Below are positions 45,813 through 55,480 of a DNA stretch of 64,000 nt, piece after piece. The stretch comes from Aestuariibacter sp. GS-14 (GTDB lineage Bacteria; Pseudomonadota; Gammaproteobacteria; Enterobacterales; Alteromonadaceae). The position numbers and the translations under genes are program-made. The stretch spans positions 124,001 to 188,000 of the forward strand of contig NZ_VHIP01000001.1 in assembly GCF_006494365.1 (NCBI RefSeq), given 5' to 3'. Positions within the stretch are counted from its first letter, which is position 1. Each line of letters starts with the position of its first letter. The notes beneath the pieces were generated by a model. The model saw nothing but the letters and a program-made list of their open reading frames with translations, did no database searches and was not told the DNA's origin.

Positions 45813-46871
45813 TTAAATCGCACTATCTGCACGATGTAAATGAATATTTTGCTCGCTGTCTTTATAAGATTGAATGTCAAAACTGTTTTGCAACGCTGCC
45901 AAAAGACCGTTGATATCGCCTACCCGGAAATAGCCGGCAATACGCGTATCGACGATGCGCTTGTCATCTATGACAAATTTTACCCGGGTGTAGCGACTGA
46001 TTTCATCCAGCGCCTTAGTGAGCTCCTGACCCGTAAACACAATCTGACCATCCTGCCAGGCCAGACTCTGAGCAATCTCAGACTGTGTTAATGCCGTTCT
46101 TGCCGAAACACTCTTGTTGATCAATGCCTGTTCACCCGCGAACACCATTACGCCTTCCAGTTCTATTGGTAATGGCGCACGGTTGCGCTGGGCAGACGTT
46201 GTGGCGTCGGATACTGTTTGCTGGCTTACCCTGACCTTACCCTCAGTAACCACCAGCTCGAATGCTTTGCCCTGGGTGTATTCCATATTAAATGCCGTAC
46301 CCACCGCAGTGACAGAACTGTCGCCTGCAAAAACAGTAAAGGGACGTGCGGGATCGTGAGCTACATCAAAATGGGCTTCGCCTTTTAACAGCTCAATTTG
46401 CCGGAAGCCAGGAAAAAAATTCACGCGGATTTGCGAATCCGTATTTAAAAATACTTTGCTGCCGTCTGCCAGCAACACCGTTTTCTGTTCACCCACATTG
46501 GTTGCCGAGTCCTGAGAGACACTGGCAACGGCTTCTTCGGGCTGAATGGAGGGAAGCATATTCCAACTCAATGCGCCGGTTACCGACACAGCAATAAGCG
46601 CCGCTGCAGCTAACCATTTGCGGCTACTGGCTGTGCGTACCTTTTTACGAGGTTGATAGGTCACCAAACCTTGCAAAGCATGCATTACACTCATGTCATC
46701 CCACAGCGACGCCATATCGAACAGCATTTTCTGGTTAGACGGATTCGCTGCCAACCAGTGTTGCAGTTGAACCGTTTCCTCTGCTGAAATACCGCGATCG
46801 ATAGCGGCAACCCATTCACAGGCTTTGGCCTGAATGGTTTCTTTGCTGTTGAATTGACTAATGTTACTCAT
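45813..46871 (-). CDS. FecR-like anti-sigma/signal-transfer protein
   Basis: A 352-residue inner-membrane regulator. The cytoplasmic N-terminal domain (ACEWVAAIDRGISAEETVQL; LWDDMSVM) binds the sigma factor. One membrane helix follows (about 85-105, WLAAAALIAVSVTGALSW), then the periplasmic FecR domain (VLLADGSKVFLNTDSQIRV; LLKGEAHFDVAHDPARPF) and a C-terminal STN-like region (TKALDEISRYTRVKFVI) that contacts the receptor's STN domain. It lies 15 bp after the sigma gene and 93 bp before the STN receptor. Confidence 0.95.
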   Translation of the reverse strand: MSNISQFNSKETIQAKACEWVAAIDRGISAEETVQLQHWLAANPSNQKMLFDMASLWDDMSVMHALQGLVTYQPRKKVRTASSRKWLAAAALIAVSVTGALSWNMLPSIQPEEAVASVSQDSATNVGEQKTVLLADGSKVFLNTDSQIRVNFFPGFRQIELLKGEAHFDVAHDPARPFTVFAGDSSVTAVGTAFNMEYTQGKAFELVVTEGKVRVSQQTVSDATTSAQRNRAPLPIELEGVMVFAGEQALINKSVSARTALTQSEIAQSLAWQDGQIVFTGQELTKALDEISRYTRVKFVIDDKRIVDTRIAGYFRVGDINGLLAALQNSFDIQSYKDSEQNIHLHRADSAI

Positions 46872-46886
46872 GACTACTGCTCTGCT

Positions 46887-47429
46887 TTACCCCAGATTAG
46901 ACTGGCTTTCGTCCCTGTTATGGGGCTGCTGTTGCCGCGCTAAAAACTGTGCACACTGCATCAGGCCTTTGGCAACATGCTTTTCCACGGTGCTTTCGCT
47001 GATTTGCAAAAGCTCTGCGATGTCCCGCTGGCTCATATCGTACACTTTCTTTAACAAAAATACGCGCTTTACTTCTGCCGACAGGTTTTCAGTTGCCTGA
47101 CAAAAGTGAATAAACCGTTGTTTGCTCTCAACCTGTCGCTCTATCATTTCATCACTGAAATCGGTTGCCAGTACATCCATATTCTCAACCTGATCGTTGA
47201 GTTGATGAGCTGCCCGGGAAACGTGATTAAGCGCCAGATTCCGCACTGTTCTGAGCATATAAGTGCGTTCGTATTGTATTTCTTGCTTTAACTCTGCTTC
47301 GTAACTTTTTACAAAGGCATCCTGCACAATGTCTTCAATATCGTTGTCGTCCACAATTGAACTTATCGCCCGCATTAGCTTGCTGCGATATTTTACGTAG
47401 GTGGTAGCGATTTTCGATGTGCCGCTCAT
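46887..47429 (-). CDS. ECF sigma factor, FecI-like
   Basis: A 180-residue extracytoplasmic-function sigma factor. Region 2 is seen around DIEDIVQDAFVKSYE and YMLRTVRNLALNHVSR; region 4 around VYDMSQRDIAELLQISESTV, with the helix-turn-helix that reads the -35 element. It heads the sigma/anti-sigma/receptor set. Its targets probably include one or both adjacent receptor genes. Confidence 0.94.
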   Translation of the reverse strand: MSGTSKIATTYVKYRSKLMRAISSIVDDNDIEDIVQDAFVKSYEAELKQEIQYERTYMLRTVRNLALNHVSRAAHQLNDQVENMDVLATDFSDEMIERQVESKQRFIHFCQATENLSAEVKRVFLLKKVYDMSQRDIAELLQISESTVEKHVAKGLMQCAQFLARQQQPHNRDESQSNLG

Positions 47430-47534
47430 TATTCAGTCTTATTTAACCTGTTGCGATTTTATTATTATAGCTTCGGCTGAAATGGCCGGCCGGCATTATA
47501 CCGGTCGACCATGGTTTCAGGGAAACAAATCACC

Positions 47535-50114
47535 TTAGAAGGTGTAAATACCTCTCAGGTAATAGAAGCCACCGTTAATACCGATTGGTGACGTAGTTGG
47601 GTACTTAGAACCGGCAATTTCGTTATCGTACAAGACGTTTTCGTCAGGACGCTCGTCGAACAGGTTCTTAGCACCAGCAACCAGTTGCAGGTTTTCGGTA
47701 AAGTGATAGCCCACTTCTAAATCGAAAGTGTATTCAGAACCAACCAAATCGATAGGCAAACCTGAATCAAGGTGATCCTCGAAGATACTGCCTGCATAAT
47801 TCAGTCGACCCAGCACGCGCCAGTCACCATTGGTGTGGTTTGCTGTCAAGCTATAACGCGTTGCTGGCAGGTTGTTCTCCAGCATGCGAACGCGGTCAGC
47901 TGAAATGTTATCTGACGCTTCGTCTACTGTGGTTGACGTCCAGTTATATGCCAATGAGAACTTGGTTTCGCCGCCCATCATGTCCATTGAGTAGTTAGCA
48001 ACGATATCAACACCTTCAGTGGTGGTATCAAAATCGTTAGTGAAGAAGCTGACTTCAGAGAAGCTTGACGCATCTTCTACACCTTGAGCTAACAGCGCAG
48101 CGATGTCTTCAGCAGTTAACTTGATACCAGAAGTCGTACTGATACGGTCAGTTACTTCGATGTGGTAATAGTCAACGGTCAGGAACAATCCGCTGTCAAA
48201 TTCAGCAATCATACCAACGCTCATGCTTTCCGACTCTTCAGGCGTTAATTGCGAACCGCCTTTTTGTACAGAGATAGGATCGGTTGGAGGCAGCGTTGCA
48301 CGGTCGATAAGCTTACCGTCAGTACCAAATGCCGTAGTAACGTTACGCACGTTGCTCTGACCAATGGTAGGCGCTTTAAATCCAGTGCTATAAGCACCAC
48401 GGAAAGCGATGTCGTCGGTTAACTGATAACGCAGCGACACTTTACCTTTGGTGGTATCACCAAAGTCAGAGAAGTCCTCATAACGAAGTGCCGCGGTTAA
48501 CAGTAAATCTTCGGTAAGTGACACTTCTGCATCAACGTACATTGCAATATTGTGACGTGACGCTTCACCCGCACTGCGCTCAGACAGGCCAGGGAAACCG
48601 TTCGAACCAATGCCAAAGCCCTGTGACGCCAATGGACCAATTGCCCAGGACGCCGCATCACCCGCTACGCTTTCGTAAGTTTCATGGCGATACTGGAAAC
48701 CACCTGCTAAATACAATGGCTCAGACAAACCCACATCAAATGGCTTGTTCAGATCGATATCCAATGATTTTTCAGTTTGCGTGTATTTACCTGGTTTAAA
48801 CGAGGTAGGCGTATCTGGCCCCAATGATGGGTTAATGGTATTGCTAATCGCAAAGTCCACTTCGTTCTGACCAAAGTTCAGGCTGATGTCGTAACCGATT
48901 TCATCGCCAAACTCACCGCTGGTACCCACGATGACAGACATATCCTGAACGGTACCACCGAAACGCGGTGTGAAGCCGCCTGGGAACAGTTCGTTAAACG
49001 CAAAACAGTTAGCGCCAACCGCTGTTGAATTATCTGCAATCAATGCATAATCCGCGTTATCCAGAACGTTGCCATCGCTAATGCGCACCGCTGGACATTC
49101 AATACCTGTGCCTACGCCATCGAGGTCACCTACCAGCAGCAATGGTGTACCATCATCATCGGTACCGCCATCGTAAACACCGCCACGAGTGTGCGGGTTA
49201 CGGTAGTAAAAACCGCCTTCCACTTCACGCTCAGCATAGTTACCGAACATGTACAGGCGAGAATCAGCGCTTAAGTCCATTCCCAGGTTAGCAAATAACT
49301 TCACATCGTCTTTAATTTCCGGGCTACCCCAGATTTGCGATGGATTAGCCACAAAGGTGTTGCCAGCCGCAATAAGTGCCGCAGCATCATCGCGCTGTAC
49401 GCTGCGAGAAGTTGGATCAGAAGTGCGGTATTCCGCAGTAATATTGGCAAAACCATCAGAACCTAATGGCATACCTACGTTACCACTCAGTTGCAGCATA
49501 TCGCCGTCACCTTCGTAGTAAGAACCAGTGCGTGCTTCAAACATGCCGCCTTCAGCTGCATCTTTGAGTACAAAGTTAACCACACCTGCGATGGCGTCTG
49601 AACCGTACTGTGCCGCCGCACCGTCACGCAGTACTTCTACCTGCTTAAGTGCTGCTGCCGGAATAGTTGAAATGTCAGGGCCTTGGGCACCGTCAGACAA
49701 GCCACCGCCCAGGAAGGTAATAACCGCAGAGCGGTGACGACGTTTGCCGTTTACCAGTACCAGCGTGTGGTCTGATGCCATACCACGTAAGTTCGCAGGA
49801 CGAACCAGTGTTGAGGCATCGTTGATAGGTTGGTCGTTAACGTTCAGTGATGGCACCACTGTTTGTAACATCGATACCATGTCAGTAGAGCCCTGATTTA
49901 CGAACTCTTCTTCAGAAATGATGTCGATTGGTACGGCTGAATCACCGATTGAGCGAGGCGCTGCGCGCGTACCTACTACGGCGATTTTTTCTACGTTTTT
50001 CGCTTCGCTTGTTTCCTGAGCAAGTGCAGGTGTTGCCACTACACTACCCGCAGCAACAGATGCTGCAAGAATCAGCCGAAGCTGAGAAGTCAGCTTTGAT
50101 AAACTTGTGTTCAT
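47535..50114 (-). CDS. TonB-dependent receptor without STN domain, paralogue of the neighbouring transducer
   Basis: An 859-residue outer-membrane receptor. The signal peptide ends near TPALAQ, and NVEKIAVVGTRAA is a TonB-box-like start. The plug has RHRSAVITFLGGGLSDGAQ and EVLRDGAAAQYGSDAIAG, both also present in the receptor at 42792-45719. The barrel ends YYLRGIYTF with a terminal Phe. It lies 105 bp upstream of the fecI-like gene on the same strand. It could be the main uptake channel while its STN paralogue senses the ligand. The substrate is unknown. Confidence 0.93.
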   Translation of the reverse strand: MNTSLSKLTSQLRLILAASVAAGSVVATPALAQETSEAKNVEKIAVVGTRAAPRSIGDSAVPIDIISEEEFVNQGSTDMVSMLQTVVPSLNVNDQPINDASTLVRPANLRGMASDHTLVLVNGKRRHRSAVITFLGGGLSDGAQGPDISTIPAAALKQVEVLRDGAAAQYGSDAIAGVVNFVLKDAAEGGMFEARTGSYYEGDGDMLQLSGNVGMPLGSDGFANITAEYRTSDPTSRSVQRDDAAALIAAGNTFVANPSQIWGSPEIKDDVKLFANLGMDLSADSRLYMFGNYAEREVEGGFYYRNPHTRGGVYDGGTDDDGTPLLLVGDLDGVGTGIECPAVRISDGNVLDNADYALIADNSTAVGANCFAFNELFPGGFTPRFGGTVQDMSVIVGTSGEFGDEIGYDISLNFGQNEVDFAISNTINPSLGPDTPTSFKPGKYTQTEKSLDIDLNKPFDVGLSEPLYLAGGFQYRHETYESVAGDAASWAIGPLASQGFGIGSNGFPGLSERSAGEASRHNIAMYVDAEVSLTEDLLLTAALRYEDFSDFGDTTKGKVSLRYQLTDDIAFRGAYSTGFKAPTIGQSNVRNVTTAFGTDGKLIDRATLPPTDPISVQKGGSQLTPEESESMSVGMIAEFDSGLFLTVDYYHIEVTDRISTTSGIKLTAEDIAALLAQGVEDASSFSEVSFFTNDFDTTTEGVDIVANYSMDMMGGETKFSLAYNWTSTTVDEASDNISADRVRMLENNLPATRYSLTANHTNGDWRVLGRLNYAGSIFEDHLDSGLPIDLVGSEYTFDLEVGYHFTENLQLVAGAKNLFDERPDENVLYDNEIAGSKYPTTSPIGINGGFYYLRGIYTF

Positions 50115-50428
50115 AATGGTTTCCCGGTTTATTATCAGGCCATTTTAGAGGTGCATTTGCAGTGCAAAATACGCCGGCCTTTTATGTGTAAATTTAACCT
50201 TCAACTCCATCTCGAGGATCCGAAATAGCCTTTGGGTTATAGACGCTAAACCATTAGAAAACAAACAAAATATGGGAAATAAAAAATATATTTTTGGGGT
50301 ATGGAGGATCGTGTTTTGCGACTTGTCTATAATATGTTAAGCCAGATTTAACTGGTAATTTTTTAGCGCTTTTTGGGCATTATTTATACAATGCTCGCTC
50401 TGCAATAAAATGTGAAATCCGGCCGAAA
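50115..50428. other. promoter region of the TonB receptor
   Basis: AT-rich DNA without a gene. It should carry the promoter of the 859-residue receptor. No convincing Fur box or palindrome was found beyond CCAGTTAAATCTGG (near 50342-50356, minus strand). Confidence 0.35.
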
Positions 50429-50456
50429 AAAAACCGGCTTTTGGTAGCCGGTTTTT
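50429..50456. terminator. intrinsic terminator of grxD
   Basis: AAAAACCGGCT and AGCCGGTTTTT form a perfect 11-bp stem with a 6-nt loop. On the minus strand it follows the grxD stop by about 40 bp and ends in T5. Confidence 0.88.
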
Positions 50457-50494
50457 ATAAACAGTGCGAATTTTCATCAGGCCAATGGCCCGCT

Positions 50495-50842
50495 TTATTC
50501 CGCTTTTTGTTTAGCAGCAGTTTCTTTAATCAGCGTTTGCAATTCACCTTGCTGAAACATTTCCAGCATGATGTCGCAGCCACCTACTAATTCACCGTCT
50601 ACCCATAATTGCGGGAACGTGGGCCAATTGGCATATTTTGGCAATTCAGCGCGAATATCCGGATTTTGCAGGATATCAACATACGCAAACTGTTCACCAC
50701 ATGACATTAGTGCTTGTGATGCCTGTGCAGAAAAACCACAACTAGGGAGTTTAGGTGAGCCCTTCATGTATAACAGGATCGGATTTTCCGCGATTTGCTG
50801 TTGAATACGTTCTAATGTGCTCAGTTCACCGTTGTTTTCCAT
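50495..50842 (-). CDS. grxD: monothiol glutaredoxin (Grx4 family)
   Basis: A 115-residue monothiol glutaredoxin with the CGFS active site (KLPSCGFSAQASQAL) and the glutathione-binding NWPTFPQLWVDGELVGGCDI. Such proteins hold a shared [2Fe-2S] cluster with glutathione and BolA-type partners and take part in cluster delivery and iron sensing. It stands alone and is closed by a strong terminator. Confidence 0.97.
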   Translation of the reverse strand: MENNGELSTLERIQQQIAENPILLYMKGSPKLPSCGFSAQASQALMSCGEQFAYVDILQNPDIRAELPKYANWPTFPQLWVDGELVGGCDIMLEMFQQGELQTLIKETAAKQKAE

Positions 50843-51326
50843 GAATGCCTCTTAAGATCTGTTCTGAATAGCTAAAGTAGATTACCGCTAATATGGTATT
50901 AGATTGCGCTTTTTCAAGCTGCAACAAATCAGTATTGTTCTGCCGCTGCCAGCGTTGGGAGACACTTTATCACCTTTTCTATGTTTCCCCTATGCCAGCA
51001 AGCACAACTATTAAACATTTGCTTAGATCTCATCTCTCTATGGCATGCTGTTTTGAATTGATCGATTCTGCGTGGCTCGCGGTAATATACTTGCGGCGTA
51101 ACAAATATTGGCAATTGCGCAAATCATCATATAGTCTGATGATTCTTAGCAGTCGCTTTTGACGAATCAACTTTGAAAAACATCAACCCATCGAAAAATC
51201 CATATTTTGTCATTGGGTTAGTAAAATTCGTCCCTATATACAACACAGTCGGGGTAACGCCCATACAGAACAACACTTACTCTGACAACAGACTACGTAC
51301 AATCAACCACGAAAATGGAGACTCAA
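50843..51326. other. spacer between grxD and sodB with an 8-7-8 inverted repeat
   Basis: No gene is supported in these 480 bp. AATCATCA (51122-51129) and TGATGATT (51137-51144) are exact inverted copies 7 bp apart, about 180 bp before the sodB start. The promoters of both divergent genes must lie here. Confidence 0.4.
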
Positions 51327-51911
51327 ATGGCTTTTGAATTACCAGCGTTACCTTATGAAAAAGATGCTCTGGAGCCACATATTTCAGCAGAAACGCTTGA
51401 TTTTCACTATGGCAAGCACCACGCCACGTATGTAACCAAGCTAAATGGTCTAATCGAAGGCACAGACCTGGCATCAAAAAGCCTGGAAGAAATCGTTAAA
51501 TCTTCTGAAGGTGGCGTATTCAACAACGCAGCTCAAATTTGGAACCACACGTTTTACTGGCACAGCCTGAGTCCAAATGGCGGCGGTGAGCCAACAGGTG
51601 CCCTGGCAGATGCCATTAAAGCCAAGTGGGGTTCTTTCGACGATTTCAAAGCGGCGTTTAACGACAAAGCAGTAAACAACTTTGGTTCAAGCTGGACCTG
51701 GTTAGTAAAAACAGCGGATGGTAGCCTGGATATCGTAAACACCAGCAACGCAGCCACCCCTCTGACAGACGCTAACCTGACTCCGCTGATGACAGTTGAC
51801 CTGTGGGAACACGCTTACTACATCGATTACCGCAACGTGCGTCCTAAGTACCTGGAAGGTTTCTGGGCACTGGTTAACTGGGAATTTGCAGCAGCAAACT
51901 TCGCAGCATAA
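51327..51911 (+). CDS. sodB: iron superoxide dismutase
   Basis: A 194-residue cytoplasmic superoxide dismutase. Metal ligands are His27 ([11 protein letters not shown]), the His in [13 protein letters not shown], and Asp/His in [14 protein letters not shown]. The Gln in [10 protein letters not shown], together with the SodB-type flanks, marks the Fe form. The ATG at 51327 has GGAG in place; a start four codons earlier is less likely. It is closed by an intrinsic terminator. sodB is a well-known target of RyhB-type RNAs in relatives. Confidence 0.97.
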   Translation: MAFELPALPYEKDALEPHISAETLDFHYGKHHATYVTKLNGLIEGTDLASKSLEEIVKSSEGGVFNNAAQIWNHTFYWHSLSPNGGGEPTGALADAIKAKWGSFDDFKAAFNDKAVNNFGSSWTWLVKTADGSLDIVNTSNAATPLTDANLTPLMTVDLWEHAYYIDYRNVRPKYLEGFWALVNWEFAAANFAA

Positions 51912-51940
51912 CAGCACATAAGCGTTAAATTTGTCACAAA

Positions 51941-51968
51941 ATACCCGGCTTTCGCCGGGTATTTTTTT
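51941..51968 (+). terminator. intrinsic terminator of sodB
   Basis: ATACCCGGC and GCCGGGTAT pair over 9 bp around TTTC, followed by a run of seven T. Confidence 0.92.
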
Positions 51969-52225
51969 GCCTGAATCACGAGAAATCAGCGGCGTTCAAA
52001 ACGCGCTTAACTGTGACCGAAAATCCCGTAATTGATACGAAAATCCTGCATCTTATACGCAAACCATCGACGCTCTGAAACCCCAATAAAACTCTGCCCT
52101 GCATGATTTTATTAACAAAATTGTTGCAAAAATAAACGATAAATAACCGATCGTGGGCCTTTGTTTTCTCGTATTTAGGGTCTATGCTGGAACTACGGGA
52201 GACCGTTTTTTATACAGGGGTATTT
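51969..52225 (+). promoter_or_regulatory. leader region of prkA
   Basis: AT-rich DNA without a gene that must hold the prkA promoter. AGGGG at about 52216 is the ribosome site for the ATG at 52226. No clear sigma-S or sigma-54 element could be fixed by eye. Confidence 0.3.
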
Positions 52226-54148
52226 ATGGGTATTTTCGAGCATTACCAAGAGCGCTATGAAAAACATAAGCAAGAAGAGTTCACAATCCAGGAGTTCTTA
52301 GACATCTGTAAAAACGACCCGATGGCCTATGCAAACTCCGCAGAGCGTTTGTTAAAGGCCATTGGCGAACCCGAGATGATGGACACCTCGACAGAACCAG
52401 CCTTAAGCCGTATTTTTTCCAACCGTATCATTGCACGTTATCCGGCATTCCATGAGTTCTTTGGCATGGAAGAAGCCATCGAACAAATCGTTTCCTACCT
52501 GAAGCACGCCGCTCAGGGATTGGAAGAAAAGAAACAAATTTTATATTTACTGGGGCCGGTAGGCGGCGGTAAATCATCATTGGCAGAACGGTTAAAAGAA
52601 TTGATGCAGATGGTGCCGATATACACCCTGCAAGGTTCGCCGGTGAACGACCACCCGTTTTGCCTGTTCGACGTAAACGAAGATGGCCATATTCTGGAAC
52701 AGGAATACGGCATCCCAAAACGCTATCTCAAAACCATCATGTCGCCCTGGGCTCGTAAGCGCCTGCACGAGTTCAATGGTGATATTACCAAATTCAAAGT
52801 CGTAAAAACCTTTCCATCCATTTTGGATCAGGTTGGTATAGCTAAAACAGAACCCGGTGACGAAAACAACCAGGATATTTCTTCGTTGGTAGGTAAAGTG
52901 GATATTCGCCGCCTTGAACAGTTTGCTCAGAATGACCCTGACGCCTATAGCTACTCAGGTTCTTTGTGCAAGGCTAACCAAGGACTGATGGAATTCGTAG
53001 AGATGTTTAAAGCGCCCATCAAGGTGCTGCATCCCCTGTTAACCGCTACCCAGGAAGGTAACTACAATCCTACCGAAGGATTCTCTGCGCTTCCCTTTGA
53101 CGGGTTAATTCTGGCCCACTCCAACGAATCGGAGTGGCAGACATTTCGCAATAACAAAAACAACGAAGCCTTCCTCGATCGTGTTTATATTGTAAAAGTG
53201 CCCTATTGTTTGCGCGTGTCTGAGGAAATGCGCATTTACAACAAACTACTTGAAAACAGTGAATTATCTGGTGCGCCATGTGCGCCGGACACACTGAAAA
53301 GCCTGGCACAGTTCATTGTACTGTCGCGCTTAAAAGCGCCGGAAAACTCCAGTATTTATTCAAAAATGCGGGTATACGACGGTGAAAGCCTGAAAGATAC
53401 CGACCCGAAAGCCAAGTCGTATCAGGAATATCGCGATTACGCCGGTGTGGACGAAGGCATGGTAGGATTATCCACGCGCTTTGCGTTTAAGATCCTGTCC
53501 CGTGTGTTTAACTTTGACCATACCGAAGTAGCTGCGAATCCGGTTCACTTGTTTTACGTGCTGGAACGCCAGATAGAGCGCGAGCAATTCCCCCAGGAAA
53601 CCGCAGAACGCTACAAGGAATTTCTGAAAGGCTATCTGATTCCGCACTATGTGGAATTCATTGGTAAGGAAATTCAAACCGCTTATCTGGAATCCTATTC
53701 CGAATACGGCCAGAATCTGTTTGACCGATACGTAACCTATGCAGATTTCTGGATACAGGATCAAGAATACCGCGATCCGGAAACCGGCCAGTTGTTCGAC
53801 CGGGCGTCGCTGAATGCTGAGCTGGAAAAAACTGAGAAGCCAGCTGGAATCAGTAACCCGAAAGACTTCCGCAACGAAATCGTGAATTTTGTGCTGCGCG
53901 CCAGAGCCAACAACGGGGGTAAAAACCCTACCTGGACCAGCTATGAAAAACTGCGCACAGTTATTGAGAAGAAAATGTTCTCCAACACTGAGGATTTACT
54001 GCCGGTTATTTCGTTTAACACCAAAGGCAGCGCGGATGACAAGAAAAAACACGATGACTTTGTTAATCGCATGGTGGAGAAAGGCTATACCCAAAAGCAA
54101 GTACGCTTATTGTGTGAATGGTACCTTCGCGTCCGTAAAGCATCTTAA
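52226..54148 (+). CDS. prkA: PrkA family serine protein kinase/AAA+ protein (YeaG)
   Basis: A 640-residue cytoplasmic protein with an AAA+ type P-loop (LYLLGPVGGGKSSLAERLK) and the C-terminal PrkA domain. The N-terminus GIFEHYQERYEKHKQEEFT matches E. coli YeaG closely and fixes the start at 52226; the longest frame begins 14 codons earlier. YeaG-type proteins act in nutrient and nitrogen stress. It is followed by yeaH and spoVR, a conserved trio that is usually induced together in stationary phase. Confidence 0.96.
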   Translation: MGIFEHYQERYEKHKQEEFTIQEFLDICKNDPMAYANSAERLLKAIGEPEMMDTSTEPALSRIFSNRIIARYPAFHEFFGMEEAIEQIVSYLKHAAQGLEEKKQILYLLGPVGGGKSSLAERLKELMQMVPIYTLQGSPVNDHPFCLFDVNEDGHILEQEYGIPKRYLKTIMSPWARKRLHEFNGDITKFKVVKTFPSILDQVGIAKTEPGDENNQDISSLVGKVDIRRLEQFAQNDPDAYSYSGSLCKANQGLMEFVEMFKAPIKVLHPLLTATQEGNYNPTEGFSALPFDGLILAHSNESEWQTFRNNKNNEAFLDRVYIVKVPYCLRVSEEMRIYNKLLENSELSGAPCAPDTLKSLAQFIVLSRLKAPENSSIYSKMRVYDGESLKDTDPKAKSYQEYRDYAGVDEGMVGLSTRFAFKILSRVFNFDHTEVAANPVHLFYVLERQIEREQFPQETAERYKEFLKGYLIPHYVEFIGKEIQTAYLESYSEYGQNLFDRYVTYADFWIQDQEYRDPETGQLFDRASLNAELEKTEKPAGISNPKDFRNEIVNFVLRARANNGGKNPTWTSYEKLRTVIEKKMFSNTEDLLPVISFNTKGSADDKKKHDDFVNRMVEKGYTQKQVRLLCEWYLRVRKAS

Positions 54149-54190
54149 GCCAGCAGCATTACGCGTTTAGCGCTTGAATGAAGGGGTTGT

Positions 54191-55480
54191 ATGGCACATT
54201 TTATCGACCGCCGGTTAAACAGTAAGGGTAAGAGTACGCTTAACCGGCAGCGTTTTTTAAAACGCTACAAGCAACAAATTAAACGCGCCGTGTCTGACGC
54301 TGTAGGTGACCGCTCGGTGACCGACGTAGACTCTGGCGAGCAAATCAGCATTCCAAAACGCGATATTTCTGAGCCGGTATTTCACACCGGAAAAGGGGGA
54401 AAGCGCACTGTTGTGCATCCGGGAAACGATCAGTTCATTGCCGGCGACCGCATCGACCGCCCACCTCAGCAAGGAGGGGGTGGCAGTGGTCAGGGCGACG
54501 CCAGTGACTCAGGCGAAGGCCAGGATGACTTTAACTTTTCCATTTCCAAAGATGAATACCTGGATTTACTGTTTGAAGATTTAGCGTTACCCAATCTGAA
54601 AAACAGCCAGTTCAATCAGGTCGTGCAGTACGAAACTTACCGGGCGGGATTCCAAACCGATGGCGTGCCCAGTAACCTCGATATTGTGCGTTCACTAAAA
54701 GGCTCAATGGCGCGCCGTATTGCATTAACTGCCGGTGATCGCCGCAAGCTTCGGGAATACGAGGAAGCCCTTGAAGCGCTGCACAACGACAAGCACGACA
54801 ACACCGTAGCCATCATGGAACTGGAGCACACCATCGCGGTATTAAAAGCGAAAATCGCTGGCGTACCCTTTATTGATACCTTCGATTTACGCTTTAAAAA
54901 CTACGCCAGAAAGCCAGTACCTACCAGTAAGGCCGTGATGTTTTGTTTAATGGACGTATCTGGCTCCATGGATCAGGCTACCAAGGATATGGCCAAGCGC
55001 TTCTATATCTTGTTGTACCTGTTTTTAAGCCGAACGTATAAAAACGTTGAGGTGGTGTATATCCGCCACCATACCCAGGCTAAAGAAGTAGATGAGCAGG
55101 AATTCTTCTACTCGCAGGAAACCGGGGGCACCATTGTATCAAGTGCGCTAAAACTCATGGACGAGATTATTCAGTCAAGGTACCGGGACAGCGACTGGAA
55201 TATCTATGCCGCTCAGGCTTCAGATGGCGACAACTGGGCCGACGATTCCCCTCAGTGCAGGGAAATTCTCACTAAAAAATTATTGCCGGTAACGCGGTAT
55301 TTCGCCTATATCGAAATTACCGAACGCCAGCATCAAAGTCTGTGGCGCGAGTATCAGACCGTGGAGGAAAGTTGCGACAATTTTGTGTGTAAACACATTG
55401 TTTCAGTTAACGATATTTATCCGGTCTTCCGGGAGCTTTTCGAGAAGACCAAATCAACGGGCACCGCGGGAGGAAATTAA
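54191..55480 (+). CDS. yeaH: YeaH family protein (DUF444, von Willebrand-like)
   Basis: A 429-residue cytoplasmic protein. The N-terminus [20 protein letters not shown] and the middle [19 protein letters not shown] are highly conserved. The C-terminal half has a von Willebrand A-like fold with the metal site [16 protein letters not shown] Gly-rich linker lies near residues 93-113. It lies 42 bp after prkA; its stop TAA shares one base with the spoVR start. Its role with PrkA in stress is inferred from conserved clustering. Confidence 0.96.
   Translation: MAHFIDRRLNSKGKSTLNRQRFLKRYKQQIKRAVSDAVGDRSVTDVDSGEQISIPKRDISEPVFHTGKGGKRTVVHPGNDQFIAGDRIDRPPQQGGGGSGQGDASDSGEGQDDFNFSISKDEYLDLLFEDLALPNLKNSQFNQVVQYETYRAGFQTDGVPSNLDIVRSLKGSMARRIALTAGDRRKLREYEEALEALHNDKHDNTVAIMELEHTIAVLKAKIAGVPFIDTFDLRFKNYARKPVPTSKAVMFCLMDVSGSMDQATKDMAKRFYILLYLFLSRTYKNVEVVYIRHHTQAKEVDEQEFFYSQETGGTIVSSALKLMDEIIQSRYRDSDWNIYAAQASDGDNWADDSPQCREILTKKLLPVTRYFAYIEITERQHQSLWREYQTVEESCDNFVCKHIVSVNDIYPVFRELFEKTKSTGTAGGN

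Noticed and set aside
50893-51162. An 89-codon plus-strand frame in the grxD/sodB spacer
   Set aside because: No ribosome site, Cys/Ser-rich random-looking composition, and no recognised family.
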